From a virus, in the IMG/VR virus record IMGVR_UViG_3300029911_000153, positions 1 through 22,236 of that record: a DNA stretch of 22,236 nucleotides; one strand, 5' to 3'. The notes under the pieces were generated by a model. It saw nothing but the letters and a program-made list of their open reading frames with translations. It did no database searches and was not told the origin of the DNA. Of the stretch, positions 15,930 through 21,772 are shown piece by piece. The number at the start of each line of letters is the position of its first letter. Position 1 is the first letter of the stretch. The translations under genes and the position numbers were made by a program.

Positions 15930-16100
15930 AAGCCCCCGCAAGCTCTGCACCGCGAACCTGCGCATGGCGCGGGGATTGACTTCGCCTAACGCAATCTTTC
16001 CCATGTCGCCGATCATAAACTGCAAAGCCTGATCCAATTCAACAATCTTGTCGCAGAGTTCGTCTCTGTTTTGCGAGAATTGTTGGGTTAGGTCGGGCAT
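15891..16100 (-). CDS. Small helical protein, function unknown
   Basis: This 69-residue protein reads PDLTQQFSQNRDELCDKIVE, then LDQALQFMIGDMGKIALGEVNPRAMRRFAV, and looks wholly alpha-helical. An AGGAG lies 11 bases before the ATG, which is long spacing. Its last codons lie within repeat copy A. The same end (NLILGNDTKCRP and stop) is preserved in frame as a fragment after the fibre gene in copy B. A small helical protein near the terminase could be a packaging or connector helper. No family recognised. Confidence 0.62.
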   Translation of the reverse strand: MPDLTQQFSQNRDELCDKIVELDQALQFMIGDMGKIALGEVNPRAMRRFAVQSLRGLNLILGNDTKCRP

Positions 16101-16119
16101 TAAACACCGTACTCCTTAT

Positions 16120-16419
16120 TTAGAAGCAAACGTAATACAGAGTTCCCGTAAACGCCGTCATGGTCACTGTAACTGCCGCCGTAGATAGTGCCGTGATCGC
16201 CGGTGTTGCCAAGGCTGCGCTCCCCGTGAAATTGCAAGCAAGGCCTGCCGTGGGAGATGCTGCATTCCAAGTCAGTGTTAGCGTCGTGGCGCCAGATAAA
16301 CCTGTAACTTTTCCTGCGTTGGATGTTGATCCCGTGTCGATTGTTCCTGCAGAAGCGGTAGGGATCGCACCACCAAGACTGAGCGATCCCCCTATGTTAG
16401 AATTATTTAAGGCCTGCAT
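16120..16419 (-). CDS. Small beta-rich structural-type protein
   Basis: This 99-residue protein begins within repeat copy B (MQALNNSNIGGSLSLGG). It is rich in Thr, Ala, Ser and Gly, with alternating strands: SGATTLTLTWNAASPTAGLA, then TAAVTVTMTAFTGTLYYVCF. This resembles small beta-sandwich virion or fibre accessory proteins. The only ribosome site is GGGGA about 10 bases upstream, which is weak. The gene lies directly after the 628-residue fibre-like gene and may be a fibre partner. No family is recognised. Confidence 0.62.
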   Translation of the reverse strand: MQALNNSNIGGSLSLGGAIPTASAGTIDTGSTSNAGKVTGLSGATTLTLTWNAASPTAGLACNFTGSAALATPAITALSTAAVTVTMTAFTGTLYYVCF

Positions 16420-16445
16420 TTCGTGTCATTCCCCAAAATCAAATT
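16391..16445. repeat. 55-bp perfect direct repeat, copy B
   Basis: It is the second copy of 15875-15929, 516 bp away. Here it starts within the stop codon of the fibre-like gene and contains the start region of the 99-residue gene. The codons matching the end of the 69-residue gene are present but have no upstream gene body, so they are a remnant. Confidence 0.95.
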
Positions 16446-18331
16446 CAATAGACAATCCATGTCGTTGCAGGGGAATTTGTTGGAGTCCCAGAAGCTGAGT
16501 TATAGATTGCTTCCACGCATTGACCCGCAAGGAACGTAGTAGGCAAGCCCGCCACGGCTGTTGCTGGAGACGTCACCGCCCATGTGACAGTAGATGCATT
16601 CTTCAAACAAACACGACGGCGTTCTCCGTCTATGGTTGGTGCCGCGAATGTCAGTGTGATAGTAGCCGAGTTCGTAGACTCATAAGTTGAGGCTATCCCC
16701 GCCGCTATGGTGTCAGAAGTTGTCGCATTGTTAACTGCTCGTGCAGATGCATTTATAACAAGTCCATATGAAGAAACAGCACCGCGAACATCAAGCAAGG
16801 TATTTGTCGTCGGTGATGTAGTTCCGATACCTACTGCGCCAGTCGTTGTAATTTTAAGGGCGGTTCCTGAACCAAGCGTGTTATTGTTTACGTTTAATTC
16901 TATTCCGCGTCCTGAAATGCCTTGAACTACAGCATCAGAACTTGTGTCATTATAACCCACATATGCCCGATTGCCGTTGAAGGACATGTAATTGGAAACA
17001 CCAGAACCGCCGTTTCCGACATTAAGGCGCACCCCCGCCGTACCGCTGGCACCAATAGAAAGATCATAAATCCCAGCAGAACTCGTCCCGATTGACATTC
17101 CAGAACCAAATTGCGACGGGCCTGGTTGATACATAATCGGTGTGCTGGAATTGAGTGTACCATAAGCGTAGAATGAATAGACCGTACCGCTTACGGACGA
17201 TAGAGGTCCGACATAGACACCATAGAGGTTCGATACCGTCCCCGTGTACTGAGAATCTTGAAGGACAGCAAAGCCGTAGATATTCGTCGCGTTTGCTGAC
17301 GCATTACCGCCAATAGAGAGATATGCCTGATAAGCATAAGCATCGGTAATCGAACCGCCAGTCTGTCCGGTCAGGTCGAGTTGCCCTTCATTGGCGATAG
17401 CTTCTGGTACATTCCCTGCGGTGATCGCAGTTCTATGCCAACCCTTCAACCCGACCTGATGTCCCCCTGATGTTGGGGTTCCACTGCCAGTAACAATTAT
17501 TTCGCCAAGCAGATTCGTTACCGCCCCGCCAGCCGCCGATGCGTTGGTGGAAGAAGTGGTGATGAACGAATTGGCAAGGATATTAGATGCACCGAGCGCA
17601 AGAGTATTGGTTTCAGTCAATGTTCCACCCAAGGTCATAGCCAAGGTGCTGTCATTCCAATTCAGGTTCGCGTTATCTTGTGTCAGAGCACCAGAAGCAC
17701 CCATGAAGGGAATGCTATTTTGCGTAAACGCCGATGCGCCCGTCCCGCCGTTCGCCACTGCCAAAGGCGTTGCCAGTGTGGTCGTGCCATTCATTAAATT
17801 CAACGAATAGGAAGGCGTCGCCACAAATGCGGGCGCGCCAGAACCACCCGTCGCAGGCGCATAGAATGCCATGACATAGCCGTTATCGGTGTACGCCCAG
17901 CAGTAATTCGTCGATGTGTGGTCGTAGGTCGATGTGGCAGTTGTCCCCGTCCACAGGACATTATGACAGAATGCATAGTGCGCGAAATCGGACGTGCCTT
18001 CATAATTCGTAATCAGAGTTTGAAGCGTGCCGCCCGTTCCTTGTTCCCCAAAGACCGTAAAGGTTGACTGGTCAGACCCGCCCATGATCTGTTGGACACC
18101 AGCCGACGCCCAAGTAAGCACGGGAGAATTTCCCGAACCAAAAACACCTTGCAAATAATAGTCGATGTTATTGACGTACTGGATAATCTGGTTCTCGTTG
18201 TTGATCCCCGAGCTTGAGGCAGACAACAAGGGGTTTGGCGCGGGTGCAATCTGCGCAAAAGCAGGCTGGCACGAAAACACTGTCAGAGAAGACAGCGCCA
18301 AGGAAATCAGCCACAAATTTTTCTTGAACAT
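16445..18331 (-). CDS. Fibre-like protein with N-terminal signal peptide
   Basis: This 628-residue protein is composed like a phage tail fibre or spike: very rich in Ser, Thr, Gly, Asn and Ala, with repeated short strands (NLYGVYVGPLSSVSGTVYSF, SIGTSSAGIYDLSIGASGTA). VGIGTTSPTTNTLLDVRG (about 500-517) is the 'GNVGIGTTsP...LdV' motif common near fibre C-termini. The last 70 residues form another beta module (LTFAAPTIDGERRRVCLKNA). Unusually, residues 1-26 form a textbook Sec signal peptide: FKKN, a hydrophobic core LWLISLALSSLTVF, and a cleavage site PAFA before Q27. Thus the product may be exported, or the N-terminus may be a membrane anchor. GAGGG stands 4-5 bases before the ATG. Confidence 0.8.
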   Translation of the reverse strand: MFKKNLWLISLALSSLTVFSCQPAFAQIAPAPNPLLSASSSGINNENQIIQYVNNIDYYLQGVFGSGNSPVLTWASAGVQQIMGGSDQSTFTVFGEQGTGGTLQTLITNYEGTSDFAHYAFCHNVLWTGTTATSTYDHTSTNYCWAYTDNGYVMAFYAPATGGSGAPAFVATPSYSLNLMNGTTTLATPLAVANGGTGASAFTQNSIPFMGASGALTQDNANLNWNDSTLAMTLGGTLTETNTLALGASNILANSFITTSSTNASAAGGAVTNLLGEIIVTGSGTPTSGGHQVGLKGWHRTAITAGNVPEAIANEGQLDLTGQTGGSITDAYAYQAYLSIGGNASANATNIYGFAVLQDSQYTGTVSNLYGVYVGPLSSVSGTVYSFYAYGTLNSSTPIMYQPGPSQFGSGMSIGTSSAGIYDLSIGASGTAGVRLNVGNGGSGVSNYMSFNGNRAYVGYNDTSSDAVVQGISGRGIELNVNNNTLGSGTALKITTTGAVGIGTTSPTTNTLLDVRGAVSSYGLVINASARAVNNATTSDTIAAGIASTYESTNSATITLTFAAPTIDGERRRVCLKNASTVTWAVTSPATAVAGLPTTFLAGQCVEAIYNSASGTPTNSPATTWIVY

Positions 18332-18342
18332 CGTGCCCTCGC

Positions 18343-18627
18343 TTAAATGTACATCGCCGCGCCGGTCACCGTCCCACCAAGCACAACATTCAGCCCATTC
18401 TGGAAATAGGCCCGGAACTCATAGTATGTGGCTGCCGCCGGAGTGAAAGTCGGGATGATCGGATTTCCGGTGCCCGTCGTATTGTCGTACACCGTGATCG
18501 TCGGAGTGGCAGATGCCGACGAAACAAAAATGCCGGTCAGCACTCCGCTCCCCTTTTTCAACACACCGCCCGTGCTGGACAATTGCCCCGGCACGCCGCT
18601 CTCGACAGTTTGTGGAGAGATGCCCAT
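18343..18627 (-). CDS. Small beta-rich virion-type protein
   Basis: This 94-residue protein has GAGGA 7 bases before the ATG. It reads GVLTGIFVSSASATPTITVYD, then IIPTFTPAAATYYEFRAYFQ, then GLNVVLGGTVTGAAMYI. This pattern is common among small phage beta-sandwich proteins next to fibres or head decoration proteins. It lies between the 61-residue gene and the signal-peptide fibre gene in the promoter-proximal part of the late block. The exact role is unknown. Confidence 0.68.
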   Translation of the reverse strand: MGISPQTVESGVPGQLSSTGGVLKKGSGVLTGIFVSSASATPTITVYDNTTGTGNPIIPTFTPAAATYYEFRAYFQNGLNVVLGGTVTGAAMYI

Positions 18628-18642
18628 GATCTTGTCCTCGGG

Positions 18643-18828
18643 TTATAGGGTGGTTGCAGCGATGCTCGTCGCGGTGGCCGCCACCGTCGGCGACGCGGTG
18701 ATGTTCGTCACACCGATCGAGGTCAGCGCCGTGTTCAGGTTTGTCAGCGCCGTGCTGAACACCAACAGAAGGCATTGCGCGTTCTGGATCAGCGAAGCAG
18801 TGGTCGGGGTGTTGACTTCTGAGCCCAT
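18643..18828 (-). CDS. First late gene, small hypothetical protein
   Basis: I chose the ATG at 18828, giving 61 residues, because GGAGG lies 5-6 bases before it. An ATG four codons upstream (18840) would make the ribosome site part of the coding region. The sequence has a hydrophobic helix (ASLIQNAQCLLLVFSTALTNL) and a Thr/Ala-rich tail (NITASPTVAATATSIAATTL). It is the first gene of the leftward block, 15 bases before the next. Function unknown. Confidence 0.6.
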   Translation of the reverse strand: MGSEVNTPTTASLIQNAQCLLLVFSTALTNLNTALTSIGVTNITASPTVAATATSIAATTL

Positions 18829-18863
18829 GGTATCCTCCATGCAAAAGGGGAAATTTCAGACCA

Positions 18864-18893
18864 CACTATGGCACAGCACTATGGCGCGCGCAA
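18864..18893 (-). promoter_or_regulatory. Candidate leftward late promoter with doubled box
   Basis: On the minus strand GCCATAGTG (18877-18885) is followed after 6 bases by CATAGT (18865-18870), itself part of a second GCCATAGTG (18864-18872). TTGCGC (18888-18893) lies 17 bp upstream of CATAGT. The start would be near 18858, with a 30-base leader to the first late gene. Confidence 0.45.
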
Positions 18894-19076
18894 GCAGTAA
18901 GCGGAAGCCGGGCTGTTTCAAAGCGGCAGAGACCAATTCCCCAGCAGGGTGGCGCCATCCTCCGGCAGGGTGCGATCCACCGGGCTTTGCGTCCCGGCAA
19001 GGAGGCCCCGGGCCGGTTCCGCCACGAAGTGTACTATGAGGCGGCGGGGTTTGGCAATGGGGTTATGTTGTTTGAG

Positions 19077-19144
19077 AAGGAGTTAGGGAATTACGATGTC
19101 GGAATTACGATATTGGTTGGGGAGGGTTAAGGAGTTAGGGAATT
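19077..19144. repeat. 16-bp direct repeat pair
   Basis: AAGGAGTTAGGGAATT occurs at 19077-19092 and again at 19129-19144. GGAATTACGAT is also doubled between them (19088 and 19101). Function unknown; the pair lies at the border between the GC-rich and AT-rich parts of the control region. Confidence 0.85.
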
Positions 19145-19466
19145 TAATTTTTGGCAAAAAATTCCCGAAAATTTTGCAGTTTGGGACTGATCTCCGCAAA
19201 TTTAAAAAGTTCAATCCCCTCGAGCCCTATCCCCCAAGTTGCACAGTTATAAAGCAATAAAATTAAACTGCCCTGCCGTGACTAGTCACTATGCAGCCTC
19301 GCGCCTTAAACCTAAAACGCCTTAGCCCTAAGTCAACTTAATTTTAACTGCCTTGTATCTTGCCTCCTTATAATTTAGCCGCGCGGCGCCTCATTCACTT
19401 TGCATGGCTATAATACTAATATCATAGTGAGGTGTTAAGCTATTTTATGGTGTTTTTTAAAATAAA

Positions 19467-19486
19467 AATATAACCATGCACTTTGC
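19467..19486 (-). promoter_or_regulatory. Candidate leftward promoter in the control region
   Basis: On the minus strand GCAAAGTG (19479-19486), then 6 bases, then TATATT (19467-19472). No -35 hexamer is evident. The box lies within the 16-mer GCACTTTGCATGAATG (19478-19493), which recurs inverted at 19944-19959. If active, it would give a long untranslated leader before the first late gene. Confidence 0.4.
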
Positions 19487-19884
19487 ATGAATGCTGTTAA
19501 CCTTTTGTTAACTACATTCAATATGCACGCAAAGGAAATTGTTTTGTTTCAAGGGGTTAAGTGGGGTATGCCCAATGTTTATTTGTGTTAGGCTTTAAGG
19601 CGTTGAATTGTTTAGTTTTTTGGTGGTGGTGTGACCATGATGTCTATAATAATAACTAAATCCTAAAACATATATACTAGAGAAATTTTGTTTTTCTCTT
19701 TTTCTGCAATTTCTTTCTGTGCAGGGTACCCCTGTTTTTGAATTCAGTTATAAATCAGTACTTCATGGCGAATTTGCCAAACAATTCAATGCCCATGCGT
19801 GCAACCTCTCACTATGACACATACCCGCAATAAAATTACCCAATAGCAAAATCAATGGGTTACATTATTCCATGCTCGCGTAGT

Positions 19885-19958
19885 CACTTTGCAAAAACAT
19901 GCACTCATGGGCTAAAAACAGGCATTTTGAGCTAAAAAACACGCATTCATGCAAAGTG
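19885..19958. repeat. Three tandem 20-bp iteron-like repeats flanked by inverted boxes
   Basis: Units at 19891-19910, 19911-19930 and 19931-19950 align without gaps: GCAAAAACATGCACTCATGG, GCTAAAAACAGGCATTTTGA, GCTAAAAAACACGCATTCAT. CACTTTGC (19885-19892) and GCAAAGTG (19951-19958) flank the array as perfect inverted copies. Period 20 puts successive units near two helical turns apart. It could be an operator array or a replication origin. Confidence 0.7.
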
Positions 19959-19970
19959 CCGTGGTAAAAA
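19951..19970 (+). promoter_or_regulatory. Candidate rightward early promoter, weak
   Basis: GCAAAGTG (19951-19958) is followed after 6 bases by TAAAAA (19965-19970), a 4 of 6 match to TATAAT. It lies about 90 bases before the first early gene. A further TATACA (19984-19989) sits in the palindrome downstream and could be the true -10 element. Confidence 0.35.
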
Positions 19971-19972
19971 AC

Positions 19973-20031
19973 AATACGTTTTGTATACAAAAAGGAGTTG
20001 CAGCGTACTCAAAACCAGTATAAAACGTATT
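19973..20031. repeat. Palindrome and inverted repeat before the first early gene
   Basis: TTTTGTATACAAAA (19979-19992) is a perfect 14-bp palindrome containing TATACA. AATACGTTTT (19973-19982) recurs inverted as AAAACGTATT (20022-20031). The arrangement looks like operators over or just after the promoter of the regulator genes, allowing autoregulation. Confidence 0.6.
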
Positions 20032-20060
20032 CAAATCAACCCCAAAAAGGAGTAGTAAAA

Positions 20061-20345
20061 ATGGAAAAAAACAGCGTTAAATTAGTGATTACCGTAGCGC
20101 CGACGTGGCTAAGTGAATTTGAAAGCCTTGCAGCTCAAAAATTTATGAAGCCCGCCGCATACGCCCGCCTTGTGTTAGTAGAGCACTTGGCACAAAATAA
20201 ACTGCCAGTTACGCGGGAGGCTACATACAAGCAAACGCCCATGGACAAAAAGCTGGCGGCGGAAGCTGCGCAGCTGGGAGAAATTGACATATCTGTTCCG
20301 CTTGGCAAAGAGTTTGACGCCCAGCTGCCGTGGCTAAAGCCATGA
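20061..20345 (+). CDS. Ribbon-helix-helix-like DNA-binding protein (probable)
   Basis: This 94-residue protein starts at the ATG with AAGGAG 8 bases upstream. An upstream in-frame TTG lacks support. Residues 4-40 fit a ribbon-helix-helix fold: strand VKLVITV, helix PTWLSEFESLAAQKF, a turn, then helix KPAAYARLVLVEHLAQ. The rest (MDKKLAAEAAQLGEIDISVP) may form a second small domain. RHH dimers bind short palindromes or direct repeats in DNA. It is the first rightward early gene, downstream of an operator-like palindrome and iterons, so autoregulation is likely by inference. It overlaps the next gene as ATGA. Confidence 0.72.
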   Translation: MEKNSVKLVITVAPTWLSEFESLAAQKFMKPAAYARLVLVEHLAQNKLPVTREATYKQTPMDKKLAAEAAQLGEIDISVPLGKEFDAQLPWLKP

Positions 20346-20536
20346 GCATGCAAATCAGCAATAAATATTTAGCCTTGTTGGTGCAAACTGGCAGGACGCA
20401 AGGGGATATTGCCGCATACCTTGGCACAACACAGCCGAACGTGTGCAACTGGTTCCGGCATAAATATCCTATCCCGTCCAAGCACTGGCCGGAAATAGAG
20501 CGCTGGGTTGAAAGGTTAGCCAATGGTCAAAACTAA
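20342..20536 (+). CDS. Cro/YdaS-like helix-turn-helix regulator
   Basis: This 64-residue protein uses the ATG at 20342 that overlaps the upstream stop (ATGA). The helix-turn-helix is clear: LLVQTGRTQGDIAAYLGTTQ and NVCNWFRHKYPIP, followed by KHWPEIERWV. This matches small Cro/YdaS-type phage repressors, in which a 'tq.diA..lgttq..V..W' core is followed by 'IP..h...Ie'. It likely binds operators in the control region to switch transcription. Coupled translation with the RHH-like protein suggests the two act together. Confidence 0.78.
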   Translation: MSMQISNKYLALLVQTGRTQGDIAAYLGTTQPNVCNWFRHKYPIPSKHWPEIERWVERLANGQN

Positions 20537-20822
20537 GCGGCAGCGGGCCAAGCAACTGTTGAGCTGGCGAACGAATAACCCTACAAACGAGCTGTATCGG
20601 CGCGTGTTGCTTGCTCTTAGTGACCTTGACCTGCCGCATAGCAAGGGGCTAAGTGTGCGCGAGCTTGAGAACATCGTGGCGCTTAGCCCTGCTATGGTCT
20701 ACCAGTGCGCGACAGGGCGGCGCATGATACCGCGCGAAGCTTATCCGGCCATAGCGCGGGCCTCGCGGGATATTTTGCAAAAAGCAATAAAATTACCCAT
20801 TATGTCCTTGCATAGTGCATAG
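20523..20822 (+). CDS. Small HTH-like protein, probable regulator
   Basis: This 99-residue protein overlaps the Cro-like gene by 14 bases. The N-terminus is basic (VKTKRQRAKQLLSWR). Residues about 45-80 look like a second HTH: LSVRELENIVALSPAMVYQCATGRR, then MIPREAYPAIARASRDIL. The 'mvyqcatGRR.iP.e..p.Ia' pattern again resembles Cro/YdaS proteins. Its last codons contain a copy of GCAATAAAATTACCCA and the first promoter-type box. It may act with the two preceding regulators. Confidence 0.68.
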   Translation: MVKTKRQRAKQLLSWRTNNPTNELYRRVLLALSDLDLPHSKGLSVRELENIVALSPAMVYQCATGRRMIPREAYPAIARASRDILQKAIKLPIMSLHSA

Positions 20823-20866
20823 CTATAAACTATGATCCTTGCATAGTGCACGGTAACAAGTACACT
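20805..20866 (+). promoter_or_regulatory. Tandem rightward promoter-type boxes before the second early group
   Basis: TCCTTGCATAGTGCA occurs at 20805-20819 and 20836-20850, 31 bp apart. In the first, GCATAGTG (20810-20817) is followed after 6 bases by TATAAA (20824-20829). Alternatively TTGCAT (20809-20814) with 16-bp spacing meets TATGAT (20831-20836). The second copy has TTGCAT, 16 bp, then TACACT (20861-20866). It probably drives the genes from 20890 on. Confidence 0.6.
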
Positions 20867-20889
20867 AAAAGGTAACAAAAGGTGCTAAA

Positions 20890-21132
20890 ATGAAAACATC
20901 TAACCATTACGAAGCAACAATGGTCTACCACGCCCGCAAGCCTAAGGGCAAGCCTGTGGCCTTTCAGTGCTACCGCTTCATTGGCTTCATACCTCCTGAC
21001 AGTACGGGCAAGCCCGCGCTTAAAGTGTCCCTAGCGGCGGCAAGCATTGAGGACGCGAAAGAACAGCTTGAGAAAGCATACCACTGCCCGCGCAGCGCAA
21101 TCGAAGTTTTCAGCACTGGTAAAGTAATATGA
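20890..21132 (+). CDS. Small hypothetical early protein
   Basis: This 80-residue protein has AAAAGG about 10 bases before the ATG. It reads NHYEATMVYHARKPKGKPVAF, then QCYRFIGFIPPDSTGKPALKV, then SIEDAKEQLEKAYHCPRSAIEVF, suggesting a compact alpha/beta fold. It is the first gene after the tandem boxes and overlaps the following 28-residue frame as ATGA. No family recognised. Confidence 0.66.
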   Translation: MKTSNHYEATMVYHARKPKGKPVAFQCYRFIGFIPPDSTGKPALKVSLAAASIEDAKEQLEKAYHCPRSAIEVFSTGKVI

Positions 21133-21215
21133 CGCGCGGCGAAGCCCTAGCGGGCGGGATTACTTTCTTGATCGTGTTTGTGGCCACAGTGCTACGCGCG
21201 GTTTACTCAAACTAA
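21129..21215 (+). CDS. 28-residue single-membrane-span protein
   Basis: The ATG overlaps the preceding stop (ATGA). The product is a short polar start (MTRGEALAGG), a hydrophobic helix (ITFLIVFVATVL) and a short basic end (RAVYSN). This is a classic layout for a tiny phage membrane protein. Translational coupling and the clean hydrophobic stretch support it. It is short, so coding cannot be proved from sequence alone. Role unknown. Confidence 0.55.
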   Translation: MTRGEALAGGITFLIVFVATVLRAVYSN

Positions 21216-21229
21216 AAGGGGCAAAGATC

Positions 21230-21769
21230 ATGACCACACAAAAAAAGGAAAGTACCATGCCTAAAACAATCACAAAAACGGTTTATGAATATGACGAATT
21301 GCCAACTGAAAAGGCCAAAGAGCGCGCGCTTAATTGGTATTTAGAAGGAGCTTTTGACAATGAATGGTGGCAAAGCACGTATGACGATGCCGCGCATGTT
21401 GGCATAAGAATAACGAGCTTTGATCTTGACCGGAACAAGCGCGCCGAAGGCGATTTTATTAATCACGCCGACGCATGTGCAGAAAAGATTTTGGAAGAGC
21501 ACGGGGAAACTTGCGGCAGCTATAAAACAGCCAAGGATTATCTGGCCAAGGTTAAAGCTATCGTTGACGGCATGCCGGACAGCGACGATTTTTCCGAGAC
21601 AGAGGACGAGTTGGAGGAACTGGCCAGCGAGTTTCTCCGCGCCATTCTGGAAGAGTATGCAAGCATGTTGCAAAAGGAAGCCGATTATATGTCCTCGCGC
21701 GAGTACTTGGAAGAAGGCATTCGGGCCAACGAATACACCTTTGACAAAAACGGAAAGAGGGAGGGCTAA
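21230..21769 (+). CDS. Conserved phage protein of unknown function (YEYDEL family)
   Basis: This protein has 179 residues from the ATG at 21230 or 170 from the ATG at 21257. AGGGG lies about 9 bases before the first and AGGA about 6 bases before the second, so the start is uncertain. The body matches a conserved phage family I recognise from memory: VYEYDELPTEKAKERALNWY, EWWQSTYDDAAHVGIRITSF, then DADACAEKILEEHGETC-type sequence and YKTAKDYLAKV. Its biochemical role is unknown. Residues about 115-170 are charged helices with SEFLRAILEEYASMLQKEAD. It belongs to the early group. Confidence 0.75.
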   Translation: MTTQKKESTMPKTITKTVYEYDELPTEKAKERALNWYLEGAFDNEWWQSTYDDAAHVGIRITSFDLDRNKRAEGDFINHADACAEKILEEHGETCGSYKTAKDYLAKVKAIVDGMPDSDDFSETEDELEELASEFLRAILEEYASMLQKEADYMSSREYLEEGIRANEYTFDKNGKREG

Positions 21770-21772
21770 ACC

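Larger units (their letters stand above)
18841..20060. other. Divergent control region without convincing genes
   Basis: About 1.2 kb separates the leftward late genes from the rightward early genes. Bases about 18886-19060 are GC-rich and compositionally unlike the rest. Bases about 19140-20060 are AT-rich. The AT-rich part holds repeats, candidate promoters on both strands, iteron-like repeats and palindromes, listed separately. No tRNA or long coding frame with a ribosome site was seen. A perfect TATAAT (19409-19414) lies 5 bp after CACTTTGC (19396-19403) but lacks a -35 site. Confidence 0.7.

Noticed and set aside
18829-18840. Upstream ATG for the first late gene
   Set aside because: The four extra codons are formed by the GGAGG ribosome site itself; the ATG at 18828 is better placed.
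18428-19039. 203-codon plus-strand open frame
   Set aside because: It runs antisense through two well-supported late genes and into the GC-rich island, has no ribosome site at its start and gives a composition typical of a shadow frame.
18950-19060. Minus-strand GGGACGCAAAGCC recalls the core of a c-di-GMP-I (GEMM) riboswitch
   Set aside because: The upstream GCAAACC strand, GNRA-capped hairpin and the TAGC...GGG 3' stem are not found in the right order, so the 13-base match alone is likely coincidence.
19523-19591. 22-codon frame starting MHAKEIVLFQG in the control region
   Set aside because: No ribosome binding site precedes it and nothing supports expression.
19998-20060. 21-codon N-terminal extension of the RHH-like gene from a TTG
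   Set aside because: It covers the ribosome site of the ATG at 20061, lies over an inverted repeat, and the fold begins only after the ATG.
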